This document shows, piece by piece, positions 1-9,900 of a DNA stretch of 64,000 nucleotides. Source of the stretch: Campylorhamphus procurvoides (taxonomy: Eukaryota > Chordata > Aves > Passeriformes > Dendrocolaptidae); contig WBMV01000787.1 of NCBI GenBank assembly GCA_013396655.1, positions 238,892-302,891 on the forward strand, given 5' to 3'. A program made the translations under genes and the position numbers. Each line of letters starts with the position of its first letter. Within the stretch, counting starts at the first letter, position 1. The notes beneath the pieces are model-generated. The model saw only the letters and a program-made list of their open reading frames with translations, searched no databases and was not told the origin of the DNA.

Positions 1-75
1 ATTCCCAGTATCCCCAGCATCCCCATATCCCCAGTACCCCAGTATTCCCAGTACCCCCAGTATCCCGGTCCCCGC
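1..75. repeat. C-rich minisatellite at the window edge
   Basis: Short degenerate units of the form CCCAGTAT(C/T)CC are repeated up to about position 70. The array is cut by the window edge, so its full length is unknown. It resembles the C-rich tandem DNA in NKX6-3 intron 1. Confidence 0.6.
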
Positions 76-80
76 CGCCG

Positions 81-260
81 TTCAAAGCGCAATTTGTCTG
101 GGGCGCGCCGTCGGCGCGCGGGGCTCGCAGCTGGACCAATCAGCTTCCGAGGCTGCGGCGGCCGGGCCAATCAGCTGCGGCGGCGGCGGCGGCGCTGGCC
201 AATGGGAGCGCTCCATTCTAATGCACCGCGGGTTTTTCCGCGCGGCGCGGGCGCTGCCCC
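81..260. promoter_or_regulatory. CpG-rich promoter block with three CCAAT boxes
   Basis: Three CCAAT boxes lie at 136-140, 167-171 and 199-203, with starts 31 and 32 bp apart, the helical spacing typical of NF-Y promoters. An E2F-like TTTTTCCGCGCGG follows at about 233-245. On the minus strand, GCGCTTTGAA at 81-90 resembles a CDE/CHR cell-cycle element. The block is very CpG rich. It could drive NKX6-3, whose ATG is at 726, or an unseen gene transcribed leftward out of the window. The sequence alone does not decide between them. Confidence 0.55.
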
Positions 261-290
261 GGCACGGGCGGCGGGGCCGGGGTGCGGAGC

Positions 291-650
291 GCCTGGTGCT
301 GAGCCCCTGGTGCTGAGCCCTTGGGTGCCCCCTGGGTGCCCCCTGGGTGCGGAGCCCTTGGGTGCCACCTGGGTGCGGAGCTCCTGGTGCTGAGCCCCTG
401 GGTGCGAGCCTGACACACGCACACGGACCCGCACACGCACTCGCATCCGGACCCGGCCCTGCACCTGCACCCGCACCCGGCTCCGCACCCAGCCCCACAG
501 CGCACCTGGGACCCGCACCCGCACCTCGGACCCGCACGCACACCCGCACCCGCATCCGGACCCAGTCCCGCATCCGGACCCAGCCCTGCACCTGCACCCA
601 CAGCGCCCCCCGCACCCGTCCCCGGCCCCGCCGCGCCCCCGGCCCCACCG
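291..650. repeat. GC-rich tandem repeats in the NKX6-3 5' flank
   Basis: From 291 to about 410, degenerate units related to GGTGCTGAGCCCCTGG and TGGGTGCCCCC repeat. From about 415 to 620 there are irregular hexamer-like units such as CCGCAC and CCGGACC. This low-complexity DNA keeps several frames open by chance and accounts for the long arginine/alanine/proline-rich reading frames here. It probably belongs to the NKX6-3 promoter or 5' untranslated region. Confidence 0.6.
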
Positions 651-725
651 AGGGCAGTGGGCATGGGCTCCCCGCGGCACCTGCGGGGGTGCGGGCGCTG
701 AGAGCCGCCCGGCGGTGCCTCAGCC

Positions 726-2993
726 ATGGACGGCAACCTGCCCGCCACCTTCCTGCTCAACAGCCCCGCGCTGGGCGCCTTCCCCGAGGCCAAGGCGCCC
801 GTGTGCCAGTACTCGGTGCAGAGCTCCTTCTACAAGCTGGGGGCGCCGGCGCTGGGTACCCCGCACGGCATCTCCGACATCCTGGGCCGGCCCGCGGGCA
901 CGGCCGGCGGGGCGCTGCTGCCCGGCTACCCGCACGGGGCCGGCCTGAACGGACTGAGCTCCCCCGGAGTCTACTACGGGCCCCAGGTGGGCGCCCTGCC
1001 CAAGGCCGGCGGAGAGTACCTGCCCCGGGGCCGGAGCTGCTGGGCGGAGGCGGCCCCGGCGTGGCGGGGCGGGCGGCAGTGCGGCGGCCGTGAGTACCGA
1101 GGGGTGGGGGGTGTATGCCAGCCCCGCATCCCCTATCCTGTACCTCATCCCGTCCCCATATCCTGTACCTCATCCCATCCCCGTATCCCGCACCTCATCC
1201 CATCCCCGTATCCCGCACCTCATCCCATCCCCGTATCCTGCACCTCATCCCATCCCCGTATCCCGCACCTCATCCCATCTCCATATCCCGTTAGTCCAAC
1301 CCCGTATCCCTTATCCCGGGTGATGGGTGACCAGGTGGTGTATCCCATCCCTGTATCCCGTACATCATCCCATCCCCATATCCCTCATCCCAGGTGATGG
1401 GCGACCAGGTGGTGGTCATTGCCGTACCTTGTACCCCATCCCATCCCATCCCCGTATCCCATATCCCGAGTGATGGGTGAACAGGTCCTGTTTCCCATCC
1501 CTGTATCCCGTACCACATCCTATCACTGTATCCCGTACCTCATCCCATCCCTGTATCCCTTATCCCGGGTGATGGGTGACCGAGTGATGGGTGCCCTGCA
1601 GATCCCTGACCCCTCGGACATGGGGCAGAGACATGGGGCAGCTGCTCAGGCTGCATCTTGTCCCTGTGCAAGGGACAGCTGGTCGGCCCGAGGGCTGCCC
1701 CGGGACGGAGGGGATGGCCCCGGTGCCAGCGGGGATGGCCCCGGTATCAGAGCTGCAGGACTTCAAACTGTCACAGAAGTTTCTGCTCGAGAGCAGGGGC
1801 GGCTCCAGTGACAGGCATTAACTCTTTGCGCCCCTGCAGCCACAGCAGCAAGGACAGGCAGAGCCCTGTGAGTCAGAGATGCCCCGTGGCTCTGGCAGCA
1901 TCGCTGGGGTCAGTGCCGGGTCCAGCTCAGGGCACAGACAGGCAGGACGGCCAGGCCCGGGCTGGTGGAGGGCTGGCAGGGGAATTGCAGAGCATGTTGG
2001 TGTTGTTCCACAGGGCAGGTGTCCCATGGAGAGCACTGGGAGGCTCTGGGATGGGCTGGGTGCAGCTGCGTCCCCTTCCACCCTCTCCAGGTGATGCTTT
2101 TGGAACAGATGGGCCAGGCAGCTCATCCATTCCTGGCACAGCTACGAGCTGATGAGCAGCTCTGCCTGAGTTCTGTCATGCATCCTGCAAGGTGTGCGGC
2201 ATGGGGGCACAGTGTTCCCAGGGCTGTGTGGCTCTGCAGTCCTGCCCTGCTGGCAGCGACCCTTCCCCTCCCAGCACAACCACCTAGTGCTGTCCTCGGG
2301 CAGGAGCTGCACAGCCCAGCTCTGGCACAGCGGGCAGCTCAGCCCTCCTGGGACGGGGCTGAAGCCTTGAAGCCAGAAAATGGGTTTAATTTGGACAGGA
2401 GTCAGTGTGTGTGGGACTCTGTGGGCACTGAGGGCTGGCAGTGTTCAGGAGAAGAAGAGAGCTGCCCAGCTGTGGGCTGCAGAGAGCTCACCCACTTCTC
2501 TCCCCCCGTCCTGCAGCCCCTGCTCACCTGGCTGACAGCATCCACAAGAAGAAGCACACGCGCCCGACCTTCACGGGGCACCAGATCTTTGCTCTGGAGA
2601 AGACTTTTGAGCAGACCAAGTACCTGGCAGGTCCGGAAAGGGCACGGCTGGCCTATTCCCTTGGCATGACCGAGTCCCAGGTGAAGGTGAGTGTTGGTCC
2701 CTGCGTGGCGTGGGGTGCACGGCGTGGTGGCCGCTCACCGAGCTGGGCCCACGGGGGAACAGGTCTGGTTCCAGAACCGACGGACCAAGTGGAGGAAGAA
2801 GAGCGCCCTGGAGCCCTCCTCATCCTCGCAGCGGGCGGGGGGCTCTGGTGGAGAGCGGGCGGCCTCTGAGACCGAGGATGACGAGTACAACAAGCCCCTG
2901 GACCCCGACTCGGATGACGAGAAGATCCGGCTGCTGCTGAGGAAGCACCGAGCAGCCTTCTCCATGCTGGGCTTGGGCACACACAGCGGCTGA
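726..2993 (+). CDS. NKX6-3: NKX6-3 homeodomain transcription factor (3 exons)
   Basis: Coding exons are 726-1089, 2517-2686 and 2763-2993, with GT/AG junctions and continuous frame. They give 254 aa; human NKX6-3 is about 265. The N-terminus [12 protein letters not shown] and the [10 protein letters not shown] motif (residues 45-54) match the NKX6 repression/TN region. The homeodomain is at about residues 132-191 and is split by intron 2 immediately before VWFQNRR of helix 3, as in the family. The acidic tail ([17 protein letters not shown]) and the C-terminal [12 protein letters not shown] are diagnostic of NKX6-3. The family represses transcription by binding TTAAT-type sites in the nucleus; NKX6-3 acts in gastric and duodenal epithelium and in hindbrain. 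The start was chosen by homology and lies in a CpG-rich context. Intron 1 carries a large minisatellite. ANK1, next to it in mammals, is not seen in the window. Confidence 0.95.
1120..1600. repeat. 25-bp minisatellite in NKX6-3 intron 1
   Basis: A 25-bp unit beginning TATCCCGCACC and ending CATCCCCG is repeated about five times between 1150 and 1290. Longer composite units follow, each containing CCGGGTGATGGGTGACC, at about 1314, 1390, 1467 and 1564. The strong strand asymmetry (C/T on +) leaves long spurious open frames on both strands. Confidence 0.85.
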
Positions 2994-3211
2994 GCACCGG
3001 CACGGCGGCTCAGCACCGGCACGGATGGCCCCTCGGGGCCGGGGGGACACTGACCCGGCCACCTGCATCCTGCAGGGGTGACTCCCCTCCCCAGCAGGTG
3101 CCTGGCTGTGGGAATGGGGTGGCTGCCAGCTGGGTGGGGGTCGTGGCTCGCAGGGCTGGGGGCAGCATGCCTGGGCAGCGTCAGGCACAGCCGTGTTACT
3201 GGCACTGATGA

Positions 3212-3217
3212 AATAAA
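3212..3217 (+). terminator. NKX6-3 polyadenylation signal (candidate)
   Basis: AATAAA lies 219 bp after the NKX6-3 stop codon, in GATGAAATAAAGG. A second AATAAA at 3499-3504 could give a longer 3' end. Confidence 0.55.
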
Positions 3218-4439
3218 GGTCCCAGTCCAGTCCAAGCACTTGTTTCGTGGGTGTGCAGTCCAGGGTGGCCTTGTGAGGCTGGGCTGGAGAAGGGTCAGGG
3301 ATAGGATGTGTGGCACAGGGTCTGCGTGCCAGGCAGGGGAAGGGGCTGTGCTGTGTGTGGGGCAGGAATTGCCCACAGGAGCAGGGCAGCCCTGGGGACC
3401 TTTCCCAGGGTTTTCCCTCACCTGGGTGTGCACAGCAGCAAGAGGTGCTGGTTCAAAAGTCACTCGTTGGGGCCTCTTATTGGAACCTCTTAGCAGCAAA
3501 TAAATATCATTTATCTTAGCGTGTGAGTGAGAGCCCATTCACCTGTCGGGGCTGCAGGATTGATGTGGCGTCAATAGCCCTGGTGTGTTTGCCTGCCAGC
3601 CTGGTGGGTGCCCCCCTTTCCCTGTGTGCACACACTCACACACACACGTGTGAGTGCATGTGGGGCTGCTCACCTCCCCATGGCTCAGCCCTCGCATGCC
3701 AGTGGTGGGTGCTCTGCCATCCCCAAGAGTTTGGGATGCCAAAGGGGGTCCTGCTGGCACGGGCACAGTGTTGGGGGCCCGGCGAGCTCGGCATTGTTCA
3801 GCCAAGAGCCGAGAGAGTGCCAGCCGGGCGTGAGCAAACACACGCTCTGTGTCTTGGGAGGAAATCGATAGGAGATAAGGTGCTGCCGGCCCACCAGGCA
3901 CCGATTAGCAGCGTGGCACAGGCACAGGAGGGGCAGGCACGGGGGAAGGGATATGCTTTGCTGCAGCCACAGGCAGTACCTGTGCCAGGCAGGTGGCCAA
4001 GTCCACACCTGGGGCAGCCCAAGGCTCTGGGGCAATGGGGCTTTGCAGTGGCCCTGAGCACCAGCCTTGGGGTGTGAGCCTGTGGACCATGGCCATACAA
4101 CCCTCCTGCCAGACCCCAAGGACCACACTGGGCTTCAAGTGCTATCTATCACTGCTCTGGGGACACTTTCAAGGAGTCCTGACTCTCCAGCAGCACTTTT
4201 CCAGGGCTTTGGAAATGCTCTCCCTGCACAGGTCCCTGTCCAGCCTCCAGAGTGAGCAGGGGGCTCATAAAGCTCCCCCCTCATGCAGCCCCTCCACTGC
4301 CTTCATGGGACAGGTGCCAGGAGGGGTTGGGGGGCATCCTTTGCAAGGATGTAGGATGCCAGGTCCCATGGGGGGCTGGGGACACACATCACTGTCTGTG
4401 GGCTGAGCAGGAGCCGGCTCCACACGGCGGGAGAAGTGA

Positions 4440-4660
4440 GGGGCTGCTGTCGGGATATTTTTTTAACATTTTCTAAGCTGCCCAGCTGGGCTGACAATTT
4501 TTAATGTACTAACTGCCTGGTCCAGTGAGCTGATTAATTGGTGCTGTGGAGATCAATACAAAACAGAAAATTAAAACAATTTTAAAGTGATTAAGTAGTT
4601 TAACACCTGTCTGATGCCACGTCAGAGCTAGGAGACAAATAAAGCAAGTGGCAAAGGGCC
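4440..4660. promoter_or_regulatory. AT-rich island, candidate NKX6-3 enhancer
   Basis: This is an abrupt AT-rich block with several homeodomain-type cores, including GATTAATTGG (4530-4539) and AAGTGATTAAGTAG, and a GATCAATAC motif. Its low GC within GC-rich flanks is typical of conserved non-coding elements. The regulatory role is inference; conservation could not be tested here. Confidence 0.3.
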
Positions 4661-4814
4661 TGCTGTAGCCAGGGAGAGTGACAAATGGCTGCCACAGCCT
4701 GGCTGCCCCGTGCATCCCTGCAGCCAGGCAGGACCCCCAGGCACTGCTGCTCCATGAGGGCCCAGCCTGCTGGACAGGACCACCCCTTTCTCCTTGCCCA
4801 CACTGCCCACCACA

Positions 4815-5150
4815 ATCTCTCTGATCACTCGGTGCCCACTGTGGTCCCACTGGCCATTCACTCACTACAATCCCTCTGGCCACTCACTGCCCACTCTGAT
4901 CCCACTGTCCACTCGCTGACCACTGTGATCCCACTGGACACTCACTGCCCACTGCAGTCTCACTGCCCACTCTCTGCCCAGCAGAGTGGCTGGAAGTTCC
5001 ACAGGCTGTGTGGAGTGGTGGTTAGCACTGGTCAGCAGTGGTTACCAGTGGTCAGCAGTGATCAGAACTGGTCAGCAGTGGTCAGCAGTGGTTACCAGTG
5101 GTCAGCAGTGATGAGCACTGCTCAGCACTGGTCAGCAGCGAGCACCAGCT
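4815..5150. repeat. Two adjacent minisatellites (CCCACTG- and GGTCAGCAGTG-type)
   Basis: From about 4815 to 4980, units of roughly 30 bp built on CACTGCCCACTGTGATCCCA repeat. From about 5018 to 5145, units of 11-12 bp built on GGTCAGCAGTG and GGTTACCAGTG repeat. Both are degenerate. Confidence 0.8.
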
Positions 5151-5269
5151 CTGCCCACCCTGTGCCTGGCACTGGCTGCACAGGCAGAGCCAGGGGCTGG
5201 GGGTGCTGGGGGTGCCCCTTCCTTCCCCACAGGCAGGGCAGCCTGGCAGGCAGATGGATGGCAGCTCCG

Positions 5270-5645
5270 CTTCAATTCCGCATCCCTTTTCTCCCAGACA
5301 AACCCCGTCGGATTTTCATAAATCAAAGCGCCACACTGTTTAATAAAAATTTATTGACTTACAAGTGATTATTTATCAAAAGGCCATTAATAGCGGCTCC
5401 GGGAATGATGTGCTACTGGGTGGTGCATGGAGACTAATAGCAAATCAATGCCAGCATCCGGGCAGAATGCATATGAGAGCTCGGGGCCCCCGCGGGGTGC
5501 GTGGCTGCTGCAGCCCCAGCCAAGAGCCCCTACCCCGCCGGCCGCCCAGGGCTCCCCCCCCGGTTATTTATCGCTTACAAATGAAATGATCGATACTTTT
5601 AATCTAGAGCTAAATTTATTAACTTTCTCATCGGAGAGAGACATA
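5270..5645. promoter_or_regulatory. AT-rich islands flanking a GC-rich core, candidate enhancer
   Basis: Segments 5320-5400 and 5560-5645 are AT rich, with TTTATTGACTTAC, AAGTGATTATTTATC, ATCGATAC and AAATTTATTAAC. These resemble ONECUT, CDX, HNF1 and homeodomain sites. They are unlike the surrounding GC-rich DNA and not obviously repetitive. They may regulate NKX6-3. The TTTATT strings at 5348 and 5612 could also be distal minus-strand polyadenylation signals for GPAT4. Confidence 0.3.
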
Positions 5646-6654
5646 TTGACTGGGGGCATGGGGTGGGAGAGCCGAGGGAAGATGGATGTGTGCCTCCTAA
5701 CCTGTCCAGCCAGCTCCCTGCCTGCCGCAGAGCGCCCCCGAGGCTGCTGGGGACGGTCCCCGAGCACGGCGGGGCTGCTGGAGGGCTCTGCACATCCCCA
5801 CGGCCTCAGGGACAGGGCACACAGCTGCGGGCAGGAGGTACAAAGGAGGCACTTAGGTAATTGCCTTCTCCAGAGGGCTAGAAAATGCAAGCAGGCTTCA
5901 GCAGGTAGCAGTGAAACAGCTCTTGCTTGTAAGAGCAGGCAGAGGACCCAGTGAAAGTACTAAAGTTTGTAGGAATTTAAGGAAAATTGAAAAGTACATG
6001 GGAAGAATGTTCAAATGCAAGTTGTTTTACTGAGTAATTTACTTGCACCACCTCCAGCACAAGATTTCAGTTTTCTTGCAAGAAGCCAAGATTATCCATG
6101 TGCATGACAAGGTCAGATCCCACCGTTTCCCTCAGGAGACATTTGAAAAGGGATTTCCTTCCCCAGCCATGAAATCTCAGGGTCTCCCACCCACCCTAAG
6201 CTCCCACTGTAGCACACACAGATTCCTCAAGAGCCCCACGTGCCACAGCAGTGACACCTGGCACTCTGCAGCTCCAGGGGACAGCAGGAGGCTTCCAAGG
6301 AGGATAATCCTCACTGCATCAGAAGCAGCAAAGAGGCTGTTACTCAGTCACTGGAGAAGCAACAGTCTGGCTCAGGCTATGTCAGGAAGGTGGTAAAAGA
6401 AAAGATTTCACCTGGAAGTGGATCTGTAAGTGGCCTGAGAGACCACACTCTGCTCCTAAGGGGTTTATGCCACACACGTGAGAGGAGGCACAGGCTCATG
6501 AGGACTCCCTTGGTTGTCAAGGCAGCCAATTTCAGTGCAGCTCACCAGCTTCTGTGCCGTGGGAGACTTGTGCCTGACACACAGGCACATCATTCCAGTC
6601 CTCCCCCGGGGCTGGATACACCAGATGGAAGCACACGACACAGTAAGAGTTTCA

Positions 6655-6660
6655 TTTAAT
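6655..6660 (-). terminator. GPAT4 polyadenylation signal (candidate)
   Basis: The minus strand reads ATTAAA about 250 nt past the GPAT4 stop. No AATAAA occurs on this strand closer to the stop, so the 3' end is uncertain and could be much more distal. Confidence 0.3.
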
Positions 6661-6908
6661 ACTGCCCCTGCAAGGGGCTTCACGGTAACAGAAATGAGAA
6701 GGCATCTTTGCCACGAGCTGCCCAGGGCCTAAAGACTCCAGGCAATATCAGTGCCCCCGGGAGAGAACAGCCAGAGGATGAAGGAGTGAGTCCAAGCAGC
6801 TCTGGAGTGGCCCAAGTCCAAAGATGGGGAGTTGCTCCAGAGAAGCCCTGGCTGGTGCTGGAGGCAGAGGGCTCTGCCAGCCCCACGGCAGTGCAGGAGG
6901 CAGCGGGA

Positions 6909-9900
6909 TCAGGAGCGGCTCCGGTCCTTATGGCTGCCTACAATCATTTTGCTGTAGAGTTTCTGCTGCTCCTCCTTGAAGGCATCTTTCACCTTCTCCC
7001 TCTTCAGTCCTCCATCCCTGGGGAGAGAGTCGTATCAGAGGGGCTGCAGAAAGGCACCATCTTTGGATGGGGCTGCTCAGGGCAGGTCAGAGTTCCAGTG
7101 ACTGCTGGCACTGCCCCTGTACCACCTGCTGCCAGGGCACACTGCAGCCCACCTGTCCCCAGGGGCAGTGCCAGGAGCTGCCCCCATGGCCCTGCACTGT
7201 GCTCTGCCAGAAACATGAGCTGATCTGGTACCCCCACAGGAGCCTGACTGCCTGCAGAGCCCCTCTGCCTATGAGACCTCAGGGCCTGGGAAAGGAACTT
7301 CTGAAGCTGAACACACCTTGCTGAGCAGAAACGAGTCAGACCCAGAGCATCCCACTGCAAGCTGCAATCACAGAACAGAGCCCTGGTGCCCAACACACAC
7401 AGCAGAAGCAAAGACTTTAGTCCCTGCTATAGAAGAGCATTCCTCCACAGGCCTGCTCTGCATTACACAAGACACAAGGGGAGCTCTGCAGCCCAAGAGG
7501 ACAGGCCAGAACCCAGGAACAGGGAATTCTGGCACCAGGAAGAGAAAAGCCTGCCTGGACTCACCAGAGCAGATCCACGAGGCCCCCCTGCCTGGCAATG
7601 GCTGACTTCACTCGGTTGGCAAAGTGCACTGCGTCCTCTTCAGGCTGTGGCAAAGTAAGACAGTTCAGCAGGAGCAAAGGGACAAATAGGAAGGAGATAA
7701 GACAGGCCAGGGTCACCTTACTTACCTGCCTGGTCATTGGGGGCAAGTACCAGACACTGCAGACAATGGCCCAGCTGGTCATCATCCTGAGCAGGTAGGT
7801 CACCATGCCATATTTGCTGCTGTTCCAAAAGGCATCTCCAAACTGTGGGTCGTACTACAGAGGCAGAAGAGTTCAAGAAAGTCAGGCAGTGGTTGCACCC
7901 TCCCTGAGGCTCCAACTTCCACCCCAAGTCCAGCTGCAGGTCAGCAATCCCAGAGTACTAGACAGATTTCAGACCAGGCTGGACTGGGCTGCCCAGACAG
8001 AGGACTATTTGTGCCTTCAGAATGTTGCCTTCTCATACCTTGATGGCGACAGGGTACACCGTGGCTCCAATTTCAAAGCTCCCCTTTTTAAACATCATCA
8101 CAGATGTATTGTTGATGCAGGTTCCTGTAAGAGGCAAGCACAATCTTCTCAACTTTTGTCTGCAAGTCAGTTCAAAAGTCTAAACTACAGGCTCGAGAGC
8201 TGGGCCACAGGAACATCCCCTTAACCCTCAGTCCAAGCCCTGCTCTCTGTGTGCACAGGGTGGGTCACTGGGACATCCTGCATCTGACTCCCAAATTTTG
8301 GGCTCAGTCAGCTCTAAAGACACAATGTCCCTTTAGTCTCAGTGAAGGGTCTCAAGCCCTTGGCACTTAAGAGGGGAAGGAACAGAGATGTGGTGTTGTC
8401 CCAAGGTGCCCTCTCCACCAGGTGCTTGGCTGGCCTTGCTGCACACTCACCTTCTGGAAAAATAAGAATGGGCAGTTTGCTTTTGTCCTGGACATGTTCT
8501 GTGAGCCTAAATGGAAGAGTGTCACCAATTAGCAGAGAGGACAGAAGCTCTCTCTAGCAATCCACATGCCACACAGTCCTTGCCCTGCAGCCACCAGGGA
8601 CTATCGGGATGCCAACAAGAGGGGCACAGTCTCCCAGCACCCACAAGGCCAGCCTCCAGCCTCCCCCAGCCTCCAGACCCGCCCCTGCAGCCAGCGACTG
8701 TCACACCTTTTCGCCACCAGGTGACGATCTTTGACCTCAGAGCGCTCGAACCAGACGTGGGGACAGGCTTTCACCATGGCCCTCTGGATCACACCCATGA
8801 GGCCTCCGTGGATCTGACCCACCTGAACAGGGCAGGAAGACACAAGCTACAACACCAGGGCACATACAGAAGCTGAAGCATCTCCCTGATTCACGGACAA
8901 GTTGAGGTTCACCTTCCTACCCATGACCTAGAAAGGCTGAGAGGAAAAGTCCCAGGCTCTAACTGAAGGGACAGGCACAGCCAACCCCAAGTGCTTTCTG
9001 CATGGCAGGAAACCCAGCTGGGGAAGTGCTTTGCTCTTCCAACAACAGCAAAGCCCAGAGCTCTGCTTGCAAATCCAAACCCACAGACCCCTGGTGCTTT
9101 GAGCCCCAAGTCAGGCTTGCTCAAAACCCATGCACAACAGAGTGTGACAGTGCCCTGCCAGGTCATGCAGGAAAAAGTAGTTCTGCATGCTCAAAGGACT
9201 CTTGCTGCCTGCTCCCTGTCCCACACAACATGCTTGTTGCTCCCTCCATGCAGGAAGCCAGGCCTGGCAGGCAGAGCTGGGACCTTACCATGGCGTAGTA
9301 GCCATCACTGGCCAGGATGATCACATCGATGGGGGACGTGTGATTGGCCACACAGATGCCTCCATTTCGGGGCCTGTTCTCTCTAAATGCAAAACAGAGG
9401 TAGAGATGAGAGGAATGAAGTGTGAGGCCTGCACGAGGCCTGGCCTGGAGCAGCTCCTGGCAGGGCCAGCCTGCAGCACACAAGGCCTTACCGGTCGTGG
9501 TAGGTGATGATGGCTGTGAGGGCACGCACGCAGATCCGGTAACACATCAGGTGGACATGTTTGCTCAGGAACTCCTTACACCTGCAGCCCAGGACAGAGA
9601 CCATCACTCCCCAGTCCTACATCCTCCCCAGTAATGGTGCCCCCTCAGCCCAGCTGGGCTAGGCCGAGATCCAGCCAAGCCTTCACGTCTCTGCCACAGA
9701 AAGGCAGCACATCCTGGGCTTTGCCATCAGCTTGTGACCACTGATTCTTAGCTCTGGAGAACCAAACTTTGGCCTTTGCTCTTTTCTGTTATTACTCCTT
9801 TCAGATATAGGGCTGAGCATTCTGCCACAGGTTTAGTGTTCACATCTAGGCCCTTAGTTTAACATTAGAGGGTGTCTATCCTGAGAGGCCACAGCCGCCA

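Larger units (their letters stand above)
3218..6908. other. Intergenic region between convergent NKX6-3 and GPAT4
   Basis: I see no coding exon here. The interval holds a short CA-rich microsatellite near 3629-3660, a minisatellite (4815-5150) and AT-rich islands in otherwise GC-rich DNA (4440-4660 and 5270-5645). The part next to 6908 must include the GPAT4 3' untranslated region. All open frames here are short and resemble no family I know. Confidence 0.6.

Noticed and set aside
1..725. mir-486 or ANK1 exons, which lie beside NKX6-3 in mammals
   Set aside because: I looked for the mature microRNA and ankyrin-type exons and saw neither; they may lie outside the window.
82..793. Several Arg/Ala/Gly-rich open frames on both strands upstream of NKX6-3
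   Set aside because: They translate tandem GC-rich repeats and CpG promoter DNA, overlap each other in many frames and have no family features.
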